The position numbers were made by a program, and so were the translations under genes. From NCBI RefSeq assembly GCF_021556475.1, contig NZ_JAKGBZ010000002.1, positions 116,608 through 180,607 on the forward strand: a stretch of 64,000 nucleotides of DNA. The letters are read 5' to 3'. Numbering within the stretch: position 1 is the first letter of the stretch; each line of letters opens with the position of its first letter. The notes beneath the pieces were generated by a model. It had not been told where the DNA came from. It saw nothing but the letters and a program-made list of their open reading frames with translations, and did not search any database. This document shows, piece after piece, positions 28,867-37,624 of the stretch. This DNA is from Acidiphilium iwatense. GTDB lineage: Bacteria > Pseudomonadota > Alphaproteobacteria > Acetobacterales > Acetobacteraceae.

Positions 28867-29052
28867 TCAGAGATGCGTGCTGAGGTTGGTAAACAACGTA
28901 CTCAGATCGGTTCCGAGGGTGGAAACGGCAGTAACGATCGCGGCGGCGATCAGCGCCGCGATCAGCCCATATTCCAGCGCGGTCACGCCGCGCTTGTCGT
29001 TGACGAGAGAAATCCCGCGTACGGCGAGCCAGGTTTTCGCATAGTCGAGCAT
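28867..29052 (-). CDS. flp: Flp/Fap-type pilin subunit
   Basis: A 61-residue prepilin. A 22-residue leader ends in Gly before VTALEYGLIAALIAAAIVTAV, so the predicted TadV/CpaA cleavage site is G|V with Glu at position 5 of the mature protein, followed by the hydrophobic assembly helix. The mature pilin would be about 39 residues. AGGAGA precedes the ATG. The gene heads the tad cluster and is expected to be the major structural subunit. Its prepilin peptidase is not in this window. Confidence 0.93.
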   Translation of the reverse strand: MLDYAKTWLAVRGISLVNDKRGVTALEYGLIAALIAAAIVTAVSTLGTDLSTLFTNLSTHL

Positions 29053-29245
29053 GGTCGATTCTCCTGCACGCCGCGAGGCTGGCGCCCGAAGCGCGACGAT
29101 GATGAATGGCATGGCGCCGGGATTTTCCCGGCGGCTGCGCGGCTTCAATTGAGAAGGCCGCGAAGCCGGTTTTCAGGCCTGCATATCAGCAGAAGAATCT
29201 TGCCAAATCGTTAACGGGCCACGCCGATTCGATGGCGGCGAGGCT

Positions 29246-30226
29246 TTATCGCATCAGCGCCGCGAGAGTTGCCGCATCCGGCCGCGCGCCGATCCGCGCG
29301 ATCGCGGCCGAGGCGGTGCGGCTTGCCAGTGCGGCGCAGGCGGGAAGACTCTCGCCGCGCGACAGGGCGACCATGAATCCCGCCGCATAGGCATCGCCCG
29401 CGCCGGTGGTGTCGACGACGTCGGTGAGGACCGCATCGGCGCGATGGCGGGTCACCCCTTCGACGATCACGCTGCCCATCTCGCTTCGCGTCAGCGCCGC
29501 GAGCGGCACCGATCGTGCCGCCGCATCAGCCGCGCTCTCGAAATCGTTCCGTTCGAACAGGGCACGGATTTCCGCTTCATTGGCGAACAATATATCCACG
29601 CCCTCCGCGATCAGGTCGAGAAACCCGGCGCGGTGGCGGTCGACGCAGAACGGATCGGAGAGCGACAAGGCGACAAGGCGACCCGCCGCGCGGGCGATGC
29701 GCGCCGCCTCGCGAAACGCTTCCTGCGCCGCCGGGGGGTCGAACAGATAGCCTTCGAGATAGAGGATCGCCGCCGAGCGGATCGCCCCGGCGTCGAGATC
29801 GTCCGGGCCGAACGCGCCGCCCGCGCCGAGATAGGTGTTCATGGTGCGCTGGCCGTCCGGGGTCACCAAAATCAGGCAGCGCGCGGTGGGATCGCCGCCG
29901 GCGAGCGGTTCGGTGGGGTAATATACGCCCATCGCCCGCATGTCGTGCGCGAACACGGCGCCGAGCTGGTCGTCCGCCACCTTGCCGAGAAAGGCGACCC
30001 GCGCGCCGAGACCGGCCGCCACCGCACAGCTATTGGCGACCGAACCGCCGGAGGCTTCCTGCCCGGCCGGCATCGCCGCATAGAGACGCTCCGCCATCCC
30101 GGCATCGATCAGCGCCATGGACCCTTTGCGCATATCGTGCCGATCGAGAAACGCATCGTCGGTGCGGGCCAGAACATCGACGATCGCATTGCCGATACCG
30201 ATCAGATCGAGCCGCGTTGCGGTCAT
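29246..30226 (-). CDS. PfkB-family kinase, adenosine kinase-like
   Basis: A 326-residue PfkB/ribokinase-fold sugar or nucleoside kinase. The glycine-rich GGSVANSCAVAAGLGARVAFLG and the C-terminal catalytic signature DTTGAGDAYAAGFM with the base Asp are clear. Overall it resembles the adenosine kinase-like proteins common in alphaproteobacteria. GGAGACGGCG precedes the ATG at 30226. It is divergent from the bactofilin gene, with a 211-base gap that shows no gene. Substrate specificity cannot be decided here. Confidence 0.88.
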   Translation of the reverse strand: MTATRLDLIGIGNAIVDVLARTDDAFLDRHDMRKGSMALIDAGMAERLYAAMPAGQEASGGSVANSCAVAAGLGARVAFLGKVADDQLGAVFAHDMRAMGVYYPTEPLAGGDPTARCLILVTPDGQRTMNTYLGAGGAFGPDDLDAGAIRSAAILYLEGYLFDPPAAQEAFREAARIARAAGRLVALSLSDPFCVDRHRAGFLDLIAEGVDILFANEAEIRALFERNDFESAADAAARSVPLAALTRSEMGSVIVEGVTRHRADAVLTDVVDTTGAGDAYAAGFMVALSRGESLPACAALASRTASAAIARIGARPDAATLAALMR

Positions 30227-30437
30227 CGCCGTCTCCTGTGATGGATGGTCACGTCCGCCTAACATCCCCGGCGGCCCGCACCAAGTATCGGCCAAGACAT
30301 GGCCGGTGCATTGCCGCGCGGATAATCGATCGGATTGCGGAACCTTGGGGAAAACTCGGGTTTTTTGGCCGCCCGGTCATTGTCCGGCGCGCGCCGTGCG
30401 TGCTAGCTGCCGAGACCGCGATGCGAGTGGAGGTTCC

Positions 30438-31082
30438 GTGATCAAGTTCCTGAAACGCGACGACCAGCAATCCGACCCGAAACATGACCAGGATTCGCAG
30501 GAAACCGGCACGCAATCGTCTCAGCAGGCTTCGGATGACGGGCTCAGCATGCCGCCATTCCGCCCCGCGACGCCATCTCCGAGCCCGCGATCCGCCGACA
30601 TTACGCCTACCGAAAAGGAGACGCCCATGGCCCGTTCCCCCTTCGCTCCGACCCAGCCGCAACCCGCGCCGGCGACCCAGCCGGCCTCGCCGCTGCCCGG
30701 CGCTGCTTTCCGTCCCACCGGCACTCGTGCGCCGGAAGCCGCCGAGCGCCGTACCCTGGTCGTCGGCCGGGGCATCAGCGTGCAGGGCGTGGTGCAGGAC
30801 GCCGAACGCCTGGTGGTCGAAGGCACCGTCGAAGCCACGATGATCAATGCGACCGAGCTCGCGATCGCCCAGGGCGGCGTGTTCAAGGGCGAGGTCGAGG
30901 TCGAGGAGGCCGAGATCGCCGGCACGATCGACGGCACGTTGACCGCGCGCCACGCGCTGATCGTGCGCGGAACCGGCAAGGTGCTCGGCACCGCCCGCTG
31001 CAAGCGCCTGCAGGTCGAGGATGGCGGCCAGATCACCGGCCGGATCGAAATGATCACCGATAGCGGCGCCAAGACCGACTGA
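30438..31082 (+). CDS. Bactofilin family polymer-forming cytoskeletal protein
   Basis: A 214-residue protein starting at a GTG with GGAGG five bases upstream. A polar, Pro/Gln-rich N-terminal tail of about 110 residues precedes the bactofilin beta-helix (GRGISVQGVVQDAERLVVEG, with repeated short beta-turn units through KRLQVEDGGQITGRIE). Bactofilins polymerise without nucleotide and organise cell-wall or stalk enzymes. The tail is longer than usual. It precedes a lipoprotein gene by 28 bases. Confidence 0.92.
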   Translation: MIKFLKRDDQQSDPKHDQDSQETGTQSSQQASDDGLSMPPFRPATPSPSPRSADITPTEKETPMARSPFAPTQPQPAPATQPASPLPGAAFRPTGTRAPEAAERRTLVVGRGISVQGVVQDAERLVVEGTVEATMINATELAIAQGGVFKGEVEVEEAEIAGTIDGTLTARHALIVRGTGKVLGTARCKRLQVEDGGQITGRIEMITDSGAKTD

Positions 31083-31110
31083 CGGAAATCGGACGCCGGA
31101 TCGGCGAACC

Positions 31111-31461
31111 GTGAAGCGGACACGCCCAATTTGGTGGCTGATGGCCTCGGTGCCGCTGGCGCTGGCGGGATGCGCCGCCACTCCCGCGCCCCGTACGGCC
31201 GCAAACGCCGGATCGGCCGCCCCGGCGACCCTGGTGGGCGCCACGCCGTCCAGCCTGCAAGCCGAACTCGGCGCGCCCGCCTTGCGGCGGATCGACGGGC
31301 CGGCCCAGGTCTGGCTTTACGATTCGCGGGTCTGCCGGCTCGACGTCATTTTCTATCCGAGCAGTGCCGGCCAGCCGGAAGTCGCGACCGCGAGACCGAT
31401 GCCGCGCGGGATATCCCAAGCCTCCTGCCTTGCCAGCCTGGAACAGAACCGCGCCTCCTGA
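31111..31461 (+). CDS. Small lipoprotein
   Basis: A 116-residue protein with a type II signal peptide and a lipobox LALAGC (Cys around residue 21). The mature part, LVGATPSSLQAELGAPALRRIDG followed by a WLYDSRVCRLDVIFYP segment, resembles a small outer-membrane lipoprotein family of alphaproteobacteria with an SmpA/BamE-like pattern. It begins at a GTG. It lies between bactofilin and gshB in the same direction. Function unknown. Confidence 0.8.
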   Translation: MKRTRPIWWLMASVPLALAGCAATPAPRTAANAGSAAPATLVGATPSSLQAELGAPALRRIDGPAQVWLYDSRVCRLDVIFYPSSAGQPEVATARPMPRGISQASCLASLEQNRAS

Positions 31462-31494
31462 TAGAGGAGCGAGCCGAAGCAGGATGGAGTGGGC

Positions 31495-32442
31495 ATGAGC
31501 GGTTTGCGGGTCGCGGTCCAGATGGACCCGATGGACAGCATCGATATCGACGGCGATTCCAGCTTCGCGCTCATGCTGGAAGCGCAAAAGCGCGGCCATC
31601 GCCTCTGGCATTATCTGGTGCGCGATATGTGGCTGGAAGCCGGCGTGCTGCGCGCGCGGGTGCGGCCGGTTTCGGTGCGGCGCGAGCCGGGCACTCATTA
31701 CACGATCGGCGAGCCTGAAATCGTCGATCTCTCGACCATGGACGTGGTGCTGATGCGTCAGGACCCGCCGTTCGACATGGGCTATATCACCGCGACCCAT
31801 CTGCTCGAACACATCCATCCCAGGACTCTGGTGGTGAACGACCCGGCTTCGGTGCGCAACGCGCCGGAGAAACTGCTGGTCATGGAATTCCCCGATCTGA
31901 TGCCGCCCACGCTGATCGCCTGGAACCGGCAGGCGATCCGCGATTTCCGCGCGCGCTACCAGGACATCATCGTCAAGCCGCTGTTCGGCAACGGCGGCGC
32001 GGGAATTTTCCGCATCCAGCCGAATGACGAGAATCTGGGCGCGCTGCTCGATCTGCATTTCGGCATCTCGCGCGAGCCGCTGATGGTGCAGCGCTACGAA
32101 CCCGCCGTGCGCGCGGGCGACAAGCGGATCATCCTGATCGACGGCGAGGCCATGGGCGCGATCAACCGGGTGCCGGTCGAGGGCGATGCGCGTTCGAACA
32201 TGCATGCCGGGGGCGTCGCGCAGCCGACCGAACTGACCGCGCGGGACCGCGAGATCTGCGCGCGCATCGGCCCGGTTCTGAAGGAGCGCGGGCTGCTGTT
32301 CACCGGCATCGACGTGATCGGGGAGTATCTCACCGAGATCAACGTGACCTCGCCCACCGGCATCCAGCAGATCGCGCGTTTCACCGGCGTGCATCTGGAA
32401 CAGGCGATGTGGGACCGGATCGAGGCGAAACGGTCAGCGTGA
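31495..32442 (+). CDS. gshB: Glutathione synthetase
   Basis: A 315-residue ATP-grasp enzyme that joins glycine to gamma-glutamylcysteine. Visible features are the start [25 protein letters not shown], the [19 protein letters not shown] block, the ATP-grasp loop [13 protein letters not shown] and the C-terminal [12 protein letters not shown]. The ATG at 31495 is preceded by GGATGGAGTGGG. Its last 62 bases overlap the 3' end of a convergent MFS gene. Confidence 0.95.
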   Translation: MSGLRVAVQMDPMDSIDIDGDSSFALMLEAQKRGHRLWHYLVRDMWLEAGVLRARVRPVSVRREPGTHYTIGEPEIVDLSTMDVVLMRQDPPFDMGYITATHLLEHIHPRTLVVNDPASVRNAPEKLLVMEFPDLMPPTLIAWNRQAIRDFRARYQDIIVKPLFGNGGAGIFRIQPNDENLGALLDLHFGISREPLMVQRYEPAVRAGDKRIILIDGEAMGAINRVPVEGDARSNMHAGGVAQPTELTARDREICARIGPVLKERGLLFTGIDVIGEYLTEINVTSPTGIQQIARFTGVHLEQAMWDRIEAKRSA

Positions 32443-33670
32443 TACGCCGGAGCGTGAACGCCAGACCAAGGGCGATCAGCGGCGGGATACCAAGGCCGAG
32501 AAAGGCGAGTTTCCAGCCGATCAGCCCGATCAGCGTGCCGCCCAGCGCGTTGGACAGCGAAGCGCCGATCCCCTGCACCGTCATTACGAAACCGAGCACG
32601 GTCTGGGTGCGGCCCGATCCCCAGGACAGATCGGCGGCGAGCGGCGGGGTTATCACGCCGAGCGTCCCTGCCCCCATCGCATCGAGGATCTCGATCGGGA
32701 ACAGCCAGACCGGTGCGATGCCGAACGCCGCGATCCCGGCGCGGACCGGCAGGATCGCACAGGCGCCGATCAGCAAAGGGATGCGCCCGTAGCGCTCGGC
32801 GAGCCGGCCAACCACGAGGGCCACCGCGATCATCGCGATCTGCGAAACGATCACGCAGATCGACATCCAGCGCGTCGCGTTGCCGGCAGCACCCTGGCCG
32901 CCGAAATGGGCGAGGCGCAGCCCGAGCAGCGGCAGCATCGCGGCATTGCCGAGATGGAAGAACATCAGGGTGAGGGCAAAGATGAATATCGGCCGCTGAC
33001 GCACGAAATCGCGCCAGCCCATCGGCTTGCTCCCGGCGGCAAGCCCCATGCGGGCAATCGCGCCGGATGGCGGCCTGAGCAGCATCAGCGCAACCAGGGT
33101 GAGCGTCGCCATGCCGGCCAGAACCAGCAGCGGCATGTTCGCTCCGAACCGCTTCGCGCCGAGGAAGACCAGCAGGGCGGCGGAGACGTTGCCGGCATTG
33201 CTCCAGGCCGCATTCCGCCCCTGCTGGCTGGGAAAATGCTGTCTTCCGACATAACCGAGCGTCGCCGCCGCCATCGCCGGCCCTACAACGGCGGCGCCCA
33301 CCGCCTGGATGATTTCGCCGGCCACCACGAACGGCAAGGCATGGCCGATCACCATGGTCGCGACCCCGAGCAGGATCAGCGCCGACCCGGCCATCACCAT
33401 CAGCTTCGGCCGGCCAAGCCGGTCCACCAGCGCGCCGCCCGGCGTGTTGAATGCAAGACCGAACACGCCGCCCAGCGTCATCAGCAGGCCGATGCCCTCG
33501 GGGGACCAGTGCAGCGCCTCGGCGAACCAGGTGGGCAGGAACGGACCAAGGCCGCCGGCGACATCGGCGAGGAAGAAATTGACCGCGGCGAAGCCGGGCG
33601 GCGCCTTGCGCGGCGCGGTCTCGCGCAGCGTGCCGCCGGCGGCACGCGCATCGTTCGAGACCGCCTCCAT
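32381..33670 (-). CDS. MFS transporter
   Basis: A 429-residue, probably 12-helix major facilitator protein. The loop 2-3 motif [14 protein letters not shown] and the second-half equivalent [15 protein letters not shown] are visible. It is preceded by a short polar N-terminus. The substrate is unknown; the overall pattern resembles drug or metabolite efflux carriers. The 3' end is antisense to the last 62 bases of gshB. Confidence 0.9.
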   Translation of the reverse strand: MEAVSNDARAAGGTLRETAPRKAPPGFAAVNFFLADVAGGLGPFLPTWFAEALHWSPEGIGLLMTLGGVFGLAFNTPGGALVDRLGRPKLMVMAGSALILLGVATMVIGHALPFVVAGEIIQAVGAAVVGPAMAAATLGYVGRQHFPSQQGRNAAWSNAGNVSAALLVFLGAKRFGANMPLLVLAGMATLTLVALMLLRPPSGAIARMGLAAGSKPMGWRDFVRQRPIFIFALTLMFFHLGNAAMLPLLGLRLAHFGGQGAAGNATRWMSICVIVSQIAMIAVALVVGRLAERYGRIPLLIGACAILPVRAGIAAFGIAPVWLFPIEILDAMGAGTLGVITPPLAADLSWGSGRTQTVLGFVMTVQGIGASLSNALGGTLIGLIGWKLAFLGLGIPPLIALGLAFTLRRITLTVSPRSGPTSPVPDARR

Positions 33671-33754
33671 GCGATGGACATGGGAGTTCGGACCGATCGC
33701 GCCAAGCTGATGTCGTTTGCGATCGACGCTTCACGCCGCATATCGAGACACAAT

Positions 33755-33786
33755 AGAGCGCGATGATTTTCAGCCGATCACGCTCT
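33755..33786. repeat. REP-like palindromic repeat, copy 1
   Basis: AGAGCGCGATG and a complementary CGATCACGCTCT surround a short centre. The same AGAGCGTGATCG/CGATCACGCTCT palindrome recurs at 63674. It lies between an MFS gene and a small His-rich gene, a typical extragenic position. Confidence 0.65.
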
Positions 33787-33863
33787 GGTCCTTGTTTGGG
33801 CGAGCAATTTCATGGCTTTGCGGATCGATGAGGGTTTCGACGGGAACCCAGCCGCCGAAAACG

Positions 33864-33896
33864 CAAAAAAACGACCCGAGGCAATCCCCGGATCGT
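33864..33896 (-). terminator. Intrinsic terminator of the small His-rich gene
   Basis: On the minus strand an 11-base-pair stem (ACGATCCGGGG with CCTCGGGTCGT, two G-U pairs) and a 4-base loop are followed by seven T residues. It lies 60 bases after the stop codon at 33956, giving this gene its own transcript end. Confidence 0.8.
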
Positions 33897-33955
33897 TCTC
33901 CGATCGTCTTTTCGCACGAAGCCTGACTGAATGGGCGGTCAGGCGCGTCGCGGGA

Positions 33956-34159
33956 TCAGGCCGCCTTGGCGTGCTGACTGGTCTTCTGGTGGGCTTCGGT
34001 CGAGTGCTTGTGCGCCATCTCGGATTGGGTGAGGGCCTTCTGCGAATGCTCGAGCGACGCCTTGTGATCACCCTTGCCCTGGTGTTCTGCGGCGGTGTGA
34101 TGGGCCTTGGCCGCATCTTCGTGTGATTTTGCTGCGTTCTGGTGACTGGTTTCGGCCAT
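33956..34159 (-). CDS. Small His- and Ala-rich protein
   Basis: A 67-residue highly polar helical protein with seven-residue-like repeats of Ala, His, Lys and Glu (SHEDAAKAHHTAAEHQGKGDH, then ALTQSEMAHKHSTEAHQ) and ten histidines or more. Similar short proteins occur as uncharacterised open frames in other alphaproteobacteria. AAGGATATCAAA precedes the ATG. It has its own promoter and terminator, so it is a stand-alone transcription unit. Metal binding or stress protection is a guess from composition. Confidence 0.75.
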   Translation of the reverse strand: MAETSHQNAAKSHEDAAKAHHTAAEHQGKGDHKASLEHSQKALTQSEMAHKHSTEAHQKTSQHAKAA

Positions 34160-34269
34160 TTTGATATCCTTTATAAGGGTTTCCGCGCAGATCGCGCGGT
34201 AATTCGGCGCAATGCGGCTCCGAAAAACTACAAATAATGCGTGACAGGGTCAGATATTGTCTCGTCACA

Positions 34270-34297
34270 ATTATCTGCGTTCCTACAGATTGGTCAA
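34270..34297 (-). promoter_or_regulatory. Sigma-70-type promoter for the small His-rich gene
   Basis: On the minus strand TTGACC (34292-34297) and GATAAT (34270-34275) are separated by 16 bases. This would give a leader of about 105 bases before the start codon at 34159. The surrounding 34160-34382 is clearly AT-richer than the rest of the window and holds no other gene. Confidence 0.55.
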
Positions 34298-34382
34298 AAT
34301 AATTCAAAAACAACCTGATTAAGTGCTATAAATTATTATTTATATTTTCTGATTACAGAAAACAATCGCCCGATACTTCGAA

Positions 34383-35840
34383 TCATGCTTCGCCCTGGGG
34401 CCGCTCGAAGGCGTCCTTGCCGTCGAAACGCTGCAGTTTCTCGACATGCATCCAGGAATGTTCCTGCCCGATCGCTTTGACGAGATCGGAGATCCCCTGC
34501 GGCCCGTTGCCCTGCGCCGGTTCCTTCAGCATGAAGCGGCAGTCGAAATGATCGACCAGGAAGGTCTGCCCGCCGGTGGAGGGCCAGACCTGCACGCCGC
34601 GATTCGAGATGGAATCGAGCTTCAGCGCGCTGCCTTCGGCAAGCTGGGTCAGGGAAGCGCCCAGCTCGGCGGCGGAAAGGTCGCTTTCGATGAACACGTC
34701 CACGCCGAGCAGCTCACGGGTTTTCGGCTCGGTATGGGCGGTGAGGTTCGGCCAGGGCGTGAGGCTGAGCGGGTGATAGTCGCGCGAGGGCTGATTGCTG
34801 GCGCGCCCCAGATTCGCGATCACCTGGCCGACGAATTTGTCGGTACCCACACCGTGGCCGCGCGGCGAGAGATCGCCGGTCAGATTCTGCCCCTCGGCCA
34901 GGGTGATGAACAGGGCCTGCTCGATGGTCGCGGCGGTCTCGAACGCACCGATATGGCGCAGCATCATGATCGCCGCCGATAAGAGGGCCGTCGGGTTGGC
35001 GAGCCCCTTGCCGGCGATTTGCGGCGCGGAGCCGTGAACCGCCTCGAAAATCGCCGCGTGATCGCCCAGATTCGCCGACGGCGCGATGCCGAGGCCGCCC
35101 ACCAGCCCGGCGGCGAGGTCGGAAATGATGTCGCCGTTCATGTTCGAGGTCACGATCACGTCGAACTGCTCGGGCGCGATCACCAGTTGGTGCGCGCAAT
35201 TGTCGATGATGATGTGGTCGCGCGCGATGTCCGGGTAGTCCGGGCCGACCTGCTCGAAGACGCGCTTCATCATGCCCTCGGTAAGCTTCATGATGTTCGC
35301 CTTGGTGGCGCAGGTGACTTTCTTGCGATCCTCGGCGATGGCGAGGCCGAAGGCGGCGCGGATGATGCGCTCGCAGCCGGGGCGGGTCATCAGCTTGAGG
35401 CATTGCGCGACATCGGGTGTCTGCATGTGCTCGATGCCGGCATAGACGTCTTCGACGTTTTCCCGGACGATCACCATGTCGATGCCGCGCCCGGTGAACG
35501 GCGTCCTGATGCCCGGCAGCTCGCGCACCGGGCGGATATTGGCATAGAGCTCGAAATGCTTGCGCAGGGTAACGTTGGCCGATTTTTCGCCGTAGCCGAC
35601 CGGGGTTTCGAGCGGGCCTTTCAGGGCGAGGCGGTTTTTGGCGATACTGTCGAGAGTTTCGCGCGGCGCGCCGGAAGCGATGCCCTTCTTGAACACGGCA
35701 GCGCCCGCCTCGGCCATCTCCCACTCGATCGGCGCGTTCGCCGCCTCGAAAATGCGCCGCGTCGCCTCGAACACCTCGGGGCCGATGCCGTCGCCCGGCA
35801 GGGCGGTGACGCGGGTTTTGCTGGCAGGCGTGGCACTCAT
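34383..35840 (-). CDS. icd: Isocitrate dehydrogenase, long (Thermus/Rickettsia-like) type
   Basis: A 485-residue decarboxylating dehydrogenase. The N-terminal fold begins [12 protein letters not shown]. Substrate-binding elements are [13 protein letters not shown] and [15 protein letters not shown], and the metal site is [21 protein letters not shown]-terminal extension of about 140 residues marks the long type. The cofactor segment reads [11 protein letters not shown], where NADP enzymes usually have Lys-Tyr and NAD enzymes Asp-Ile, so NADP or NAD use cannot be decided. GGGGA precedes the ATG at 35840. Confidence 0.92.
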   Translation of the reverse strand: MSATPASKTRVTALPGDGIGPEVFEATRRIFEAANAPIEWEMAEAGAAVFKKGIASGAPRETLDSIAKNRLALKGPLETPVGYGEKSANVTLRKHFELYANIRPVRELPGIRTPFTGRGIDMVIVRENVEDVYAGIEHMQTPDVAQCLKLMTRPGCERIIRAAFGLAIAEDRKKVTCATKANIMKLTEGMMKRVFEQVGPDYPDIARDHIIIDNCAHQLVIAPEQFDVIVTSNMNGDIISDLAAGLVGGLGIAPSANLGDHAAIFEAVHGSAPQIAGKGLANPTALLSAAIMMLRHIGAFETAATIEQALFITLAEGQNLTGDLSPRGHGVGTDKFVGQVIANLGRASNQPSRDYHPLSLTPWPNLTAHTEPKTRELLGVDVFIESDLSAAELGASLTQLAEGSALKLDSISNRGVQVWPSTGGQTFLVDHFDCRFMLKEPAQGNGPQGISDLVKAIGQEHSWMHVEKLQRFDGKDAFERPQGEA

Positions 35841-35909
35841 CGATCGATCCCCGTTTCTGTTTCCGCGCCCTATACGCCGCCAATGCGACACGCGCCACCG
35901 CGCCCGCCA

Positions 35910-35943
35910 CCCCGCCCCCGCTACCCCGCCCCCGCTACCCCGC
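35910..35943. repeat. Short GC-rich tandem repeat
   Basis: A 14-base unit CCCGCCCCCGCTAC is repeated about two and a half times in the gap between icd and the ArsR gene. Nothing links it to a function. Confidence 0.5.
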
Positions 35944-35986
35944 CATGTCATGGTCGATGCCGGGTTCGGGAATGGCAAAAAACTTC

Positions 35987-36023
35987 TTGACTTAACCGAT
36001 TAGTTATTTAACTAATACGTTAA
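35987..36023 (+). promoter_or_regulatory. Promoter with overlapping ArsR-type operator
   Basis: A TTGACT -35 box at 35987 and a TAACTA -10-like box at 36009 are separated by 16 bases. A 32-base dyad, 35992-36023 (TTAA...ATTAGTT-ATTT-AACTAAT...TTAA), covers the promoter and abuts the start codon at 36024. The arrangement implies a near-leaderless mRNA and autorepression by the ArsR protein. Confidence 0.65.
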
Positions 36024-36377
36024 ATGATGAATCTCGACACCACATTCGCCGCCCTCGCCGACCCGACCCGCCGGGCCATCCTGTCCCGCCTCGCCTTGGG
36101 CGAGACAACCGTGGGGGAGTTGGCGGCGCCGTTCAGCATCTCGCTGCCCGCCATTTCGCGCCATCTGCGCGTGCTGGAACACGCCTCGCTCATCGTGCGC
36201 GAAAAGGACGGCCAGCACCGGCGCTGCAGACTCGATCCCCGCTCCCTCAAGGGTGCGAGCGAATGGCTCGATTTCTATCGCCGCTTCTGGAGCGAAGCGT
36301 TCGACCGGCGCGACGACCACCTCAAACAAACCGAAGGAGACGACCATGGACACGATGTCGACAAACACGATGGCTGA
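36024..36377 (+). CDS. ArsR-family transcriptional regulator
   Basis: A 117-residue winged-helix regulator of the SdpR-like ArsR branch, starting MMNLDTTFAALADPTRRAILSRL with recognition helix SLPAISRHLRVLEHASLI. It lacks the metal-binding ELCVCDL motif, as expected for members paired with an SRPBCC/AHSA1 protein. The Met at residue 2 (36027) is an alternative start. There is no ribosome-binding site; the dyad operator reaches the ATG. The 3' end overlaps the SRPBCC gene by 32 bases. Confidence 0.93.
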   Translation: MMNLDTTFAALADPTRRAILSRLALGETTVGELAAPFSISLPAISRHLRVLEHASLIVREKDGQHRRCRLDPRSLKGASEWLDFYRRFWSEAFDRRDDHLKQTEGDDHGHDVDKHDG

Positions 36378-36816
36378 CCCGAACCTGTCCCTCGAACTGT
36401 CTCGCCGCTTCGCGGCACCGCCGGGCCGGGTATACGATGCCTGGCTGACCGGGGCATGGGGCGAATGGCTGCCGCCGTTCGGCGCGACCTGCACCGTAAC
36501 CCGGATAGAGCCGCGGGTCGGCGGCAATTACGCGGTCCGCATGACCATGCCGGACGGCAGGATCATCGAAATCGGCGGAACCTATCGGGAAATGGTCCGG
36601 CCGGAACGGCTGGTTTTCACCTGGGCCGGCAATTACAACAACCAGGAAACCCTGATCAGCGTGGCCTTCCGGCCGGATGGCGACGGCACGCTGATGACCC
36701 TGCGGCAGACCGGATTCCAGAGCGGCGACCTCCGCGAGGGCTATAACCGCGCCAGGAGTGGCGAGGGCGGCTCGTTCGACAAACTCGCTGCCTTCCTGGC
36801 GAAGGCGGGTGCCTGA
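36346..36816 (+). CDS. SRPBCC / AHSA1-domain protein
   Basis: A 156-residue START-like hydrophobic-pocket protein: LELSRRFAAPPGRVYDAWL, then GGNYAVRMTMPDGRIIEIGG and a C-terminal helix GGSFDKLAAFLAKAG. GAAGGAGA precedes the ATG. Such proteins are commonly encoded with an ArsR-type repressor; the ligand is unknown. The 32-base overlap with the regulator implies translational coupling. Confidence 0.92.
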   Translation: MDTMSTNTMADPNLSLELSRRFAAPPGRVYDAWLTGAWGEWLPPFGATCTVTRIEPRVGGNYAVRMTMPDGRIIEIGGTYREMVRPERLVFTWAGNYNNQETLISVAFRPDGDGTLMTLRQTGFQSGDLREGYNRARSGEGGSFDKLAAFLAKAGA

Positions 36817-36850
36817 GTGTCCGTGCCCCGATTCACATGGCGAATGCAGA

Positions 36851-37288
36851 TCAGCACGCCACGACGTTGACGAATCCAGCTTCGGCATAGGCGATGATTT
36901 TGCGGTCGCGCGTCACGATGGGTACGCCCAGATGGCGCGCGGTCGCGATGATCAGCCGGTCGCCCGGATCGCCATGCGGCTCGCCCGGCAGATACGAAGC
37001 GTCGATCGCGATGTCCGGCGTGATCGGCGCGTCGCGGATACCCGGCCCCGCCATGAGTCGGGTAAACCAGGTTTTCGGGTCGGGCAGGAACTGCAACGGC
37101 GCGTCCCGTCCCGGTCTTGACCGGCTGAGCATGCCGATTTCCCAGGCGGAGGCCGGCGAGACATGGATGGCGCCGTCGATGCCCGCCGCGATGATCGCGT
37201 CTCGTGCGGCATCGGCGATGGCATCCCCGTTGGCGAGCCAGATCAAAGCGCAGGTGTCCAGCAGAACGCCGGGCGTGGCGCCGTTCAT
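36851..37288 (-). CDS. PIN-domain toxin, VapC-like
   Basis: A 145-residue PIN-domain ribonuclease of the type II toxin class. The acidic active site is represented by the Asp in LLDTCALIWLA, the Glu in SAWEIGML, and the Asp residues in GDPGDRLIIATARHLGVPIVTRD. It overlaps the antitoxin gene by 4 bases (ATGA). The target RNA is unknown. Confidence 0.92.
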   Translation of the reverse strand: MNGATPGVLLDTCALIWLANGDAIADAARDAIIAAGIDGAIHVSPASAWEIGMLSRSRPGRDAPLQFLPDPKTWFTRLMAGPGIRDAPITPDIAIDASYLPGEPHGDPGDRLIIATARHLGVPIVTRDRKIIAYAEAGFVNVVAC

Positions 37289-37569
37289 CCGTGCAGGTCG
37301 CCCCGAGCGGCAATGAAATCTTCATCCGCGACCGGCGCGGTGAGGTCGAAACCGGATGGTATGACGACCGAACCGCGCATGAAGCCATGCAATCCGCGTA
37401 CTGCCGCGACATCGTCGTCAGGCGGGGTCAGGACGGCGACGATGCGCCCGCGCTTGGTAATGGTGACGCGCTCAAGCTCATGGCTGGCCAGCCGATCCAG
37501 GATGTCGAGGCATTTGGCCTTGAATTCGGCGGCGCCGATCGTCTGGGTGTCGATCATGAATAGTCTCAT
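37285..37569 (-). CDS. Phd/YefM-family antitoxin
   Basis: A 94-residue antitoxin. The N-terminal DNA-binding part matches Phd/YefM proteins (IGAAEFKAKCLDILDRLA, then ERVTITKRGRIVAVL), and the C-terminal tail should wrap the PIN toxin. Starts at 37569 or 37557 (residue 5) are possible. A perfect palindrome just upstream is the likely autoregulatory site. Confidence 0.9.
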   Translation of the reverse strand: MRLFMIDTQTIGAAEFKAKCLDILDRLASHELERVTITKRGRIVAVLTPPDDDVAAVRGLHGFMRGSVVIPSGFDLTAPVADEDFIAARGDLHG

Positions 37570-37580
37570 ACAGTCATGTT

Positions 37581-37596
37581 ATATGACTAGTCATAT
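37581..37596. promoter_or_regulatory. Palindromic operator of the toxin-antitoxin pair
   Basis: ATATGACTAGTCATAT is a perfect 16-base palindrome 12 bases upstream of the first antitoxin start codon, in an AT-rich patch with further ATGAC/GTCAT half-sites. Phd-type antitoxins bind such sites to repress their own operon. Confidence 0.65.
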
Positions 37597-37624
37597 CATA
37601 TGGTCATAAATAATGCAAGTGCCA

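Noticed and set aside
35910..35943. Possible CRISPR-like tandem repeat
   Set aside because: The unit is 14 bases without unique spacers; it is a simple tandem repeat.
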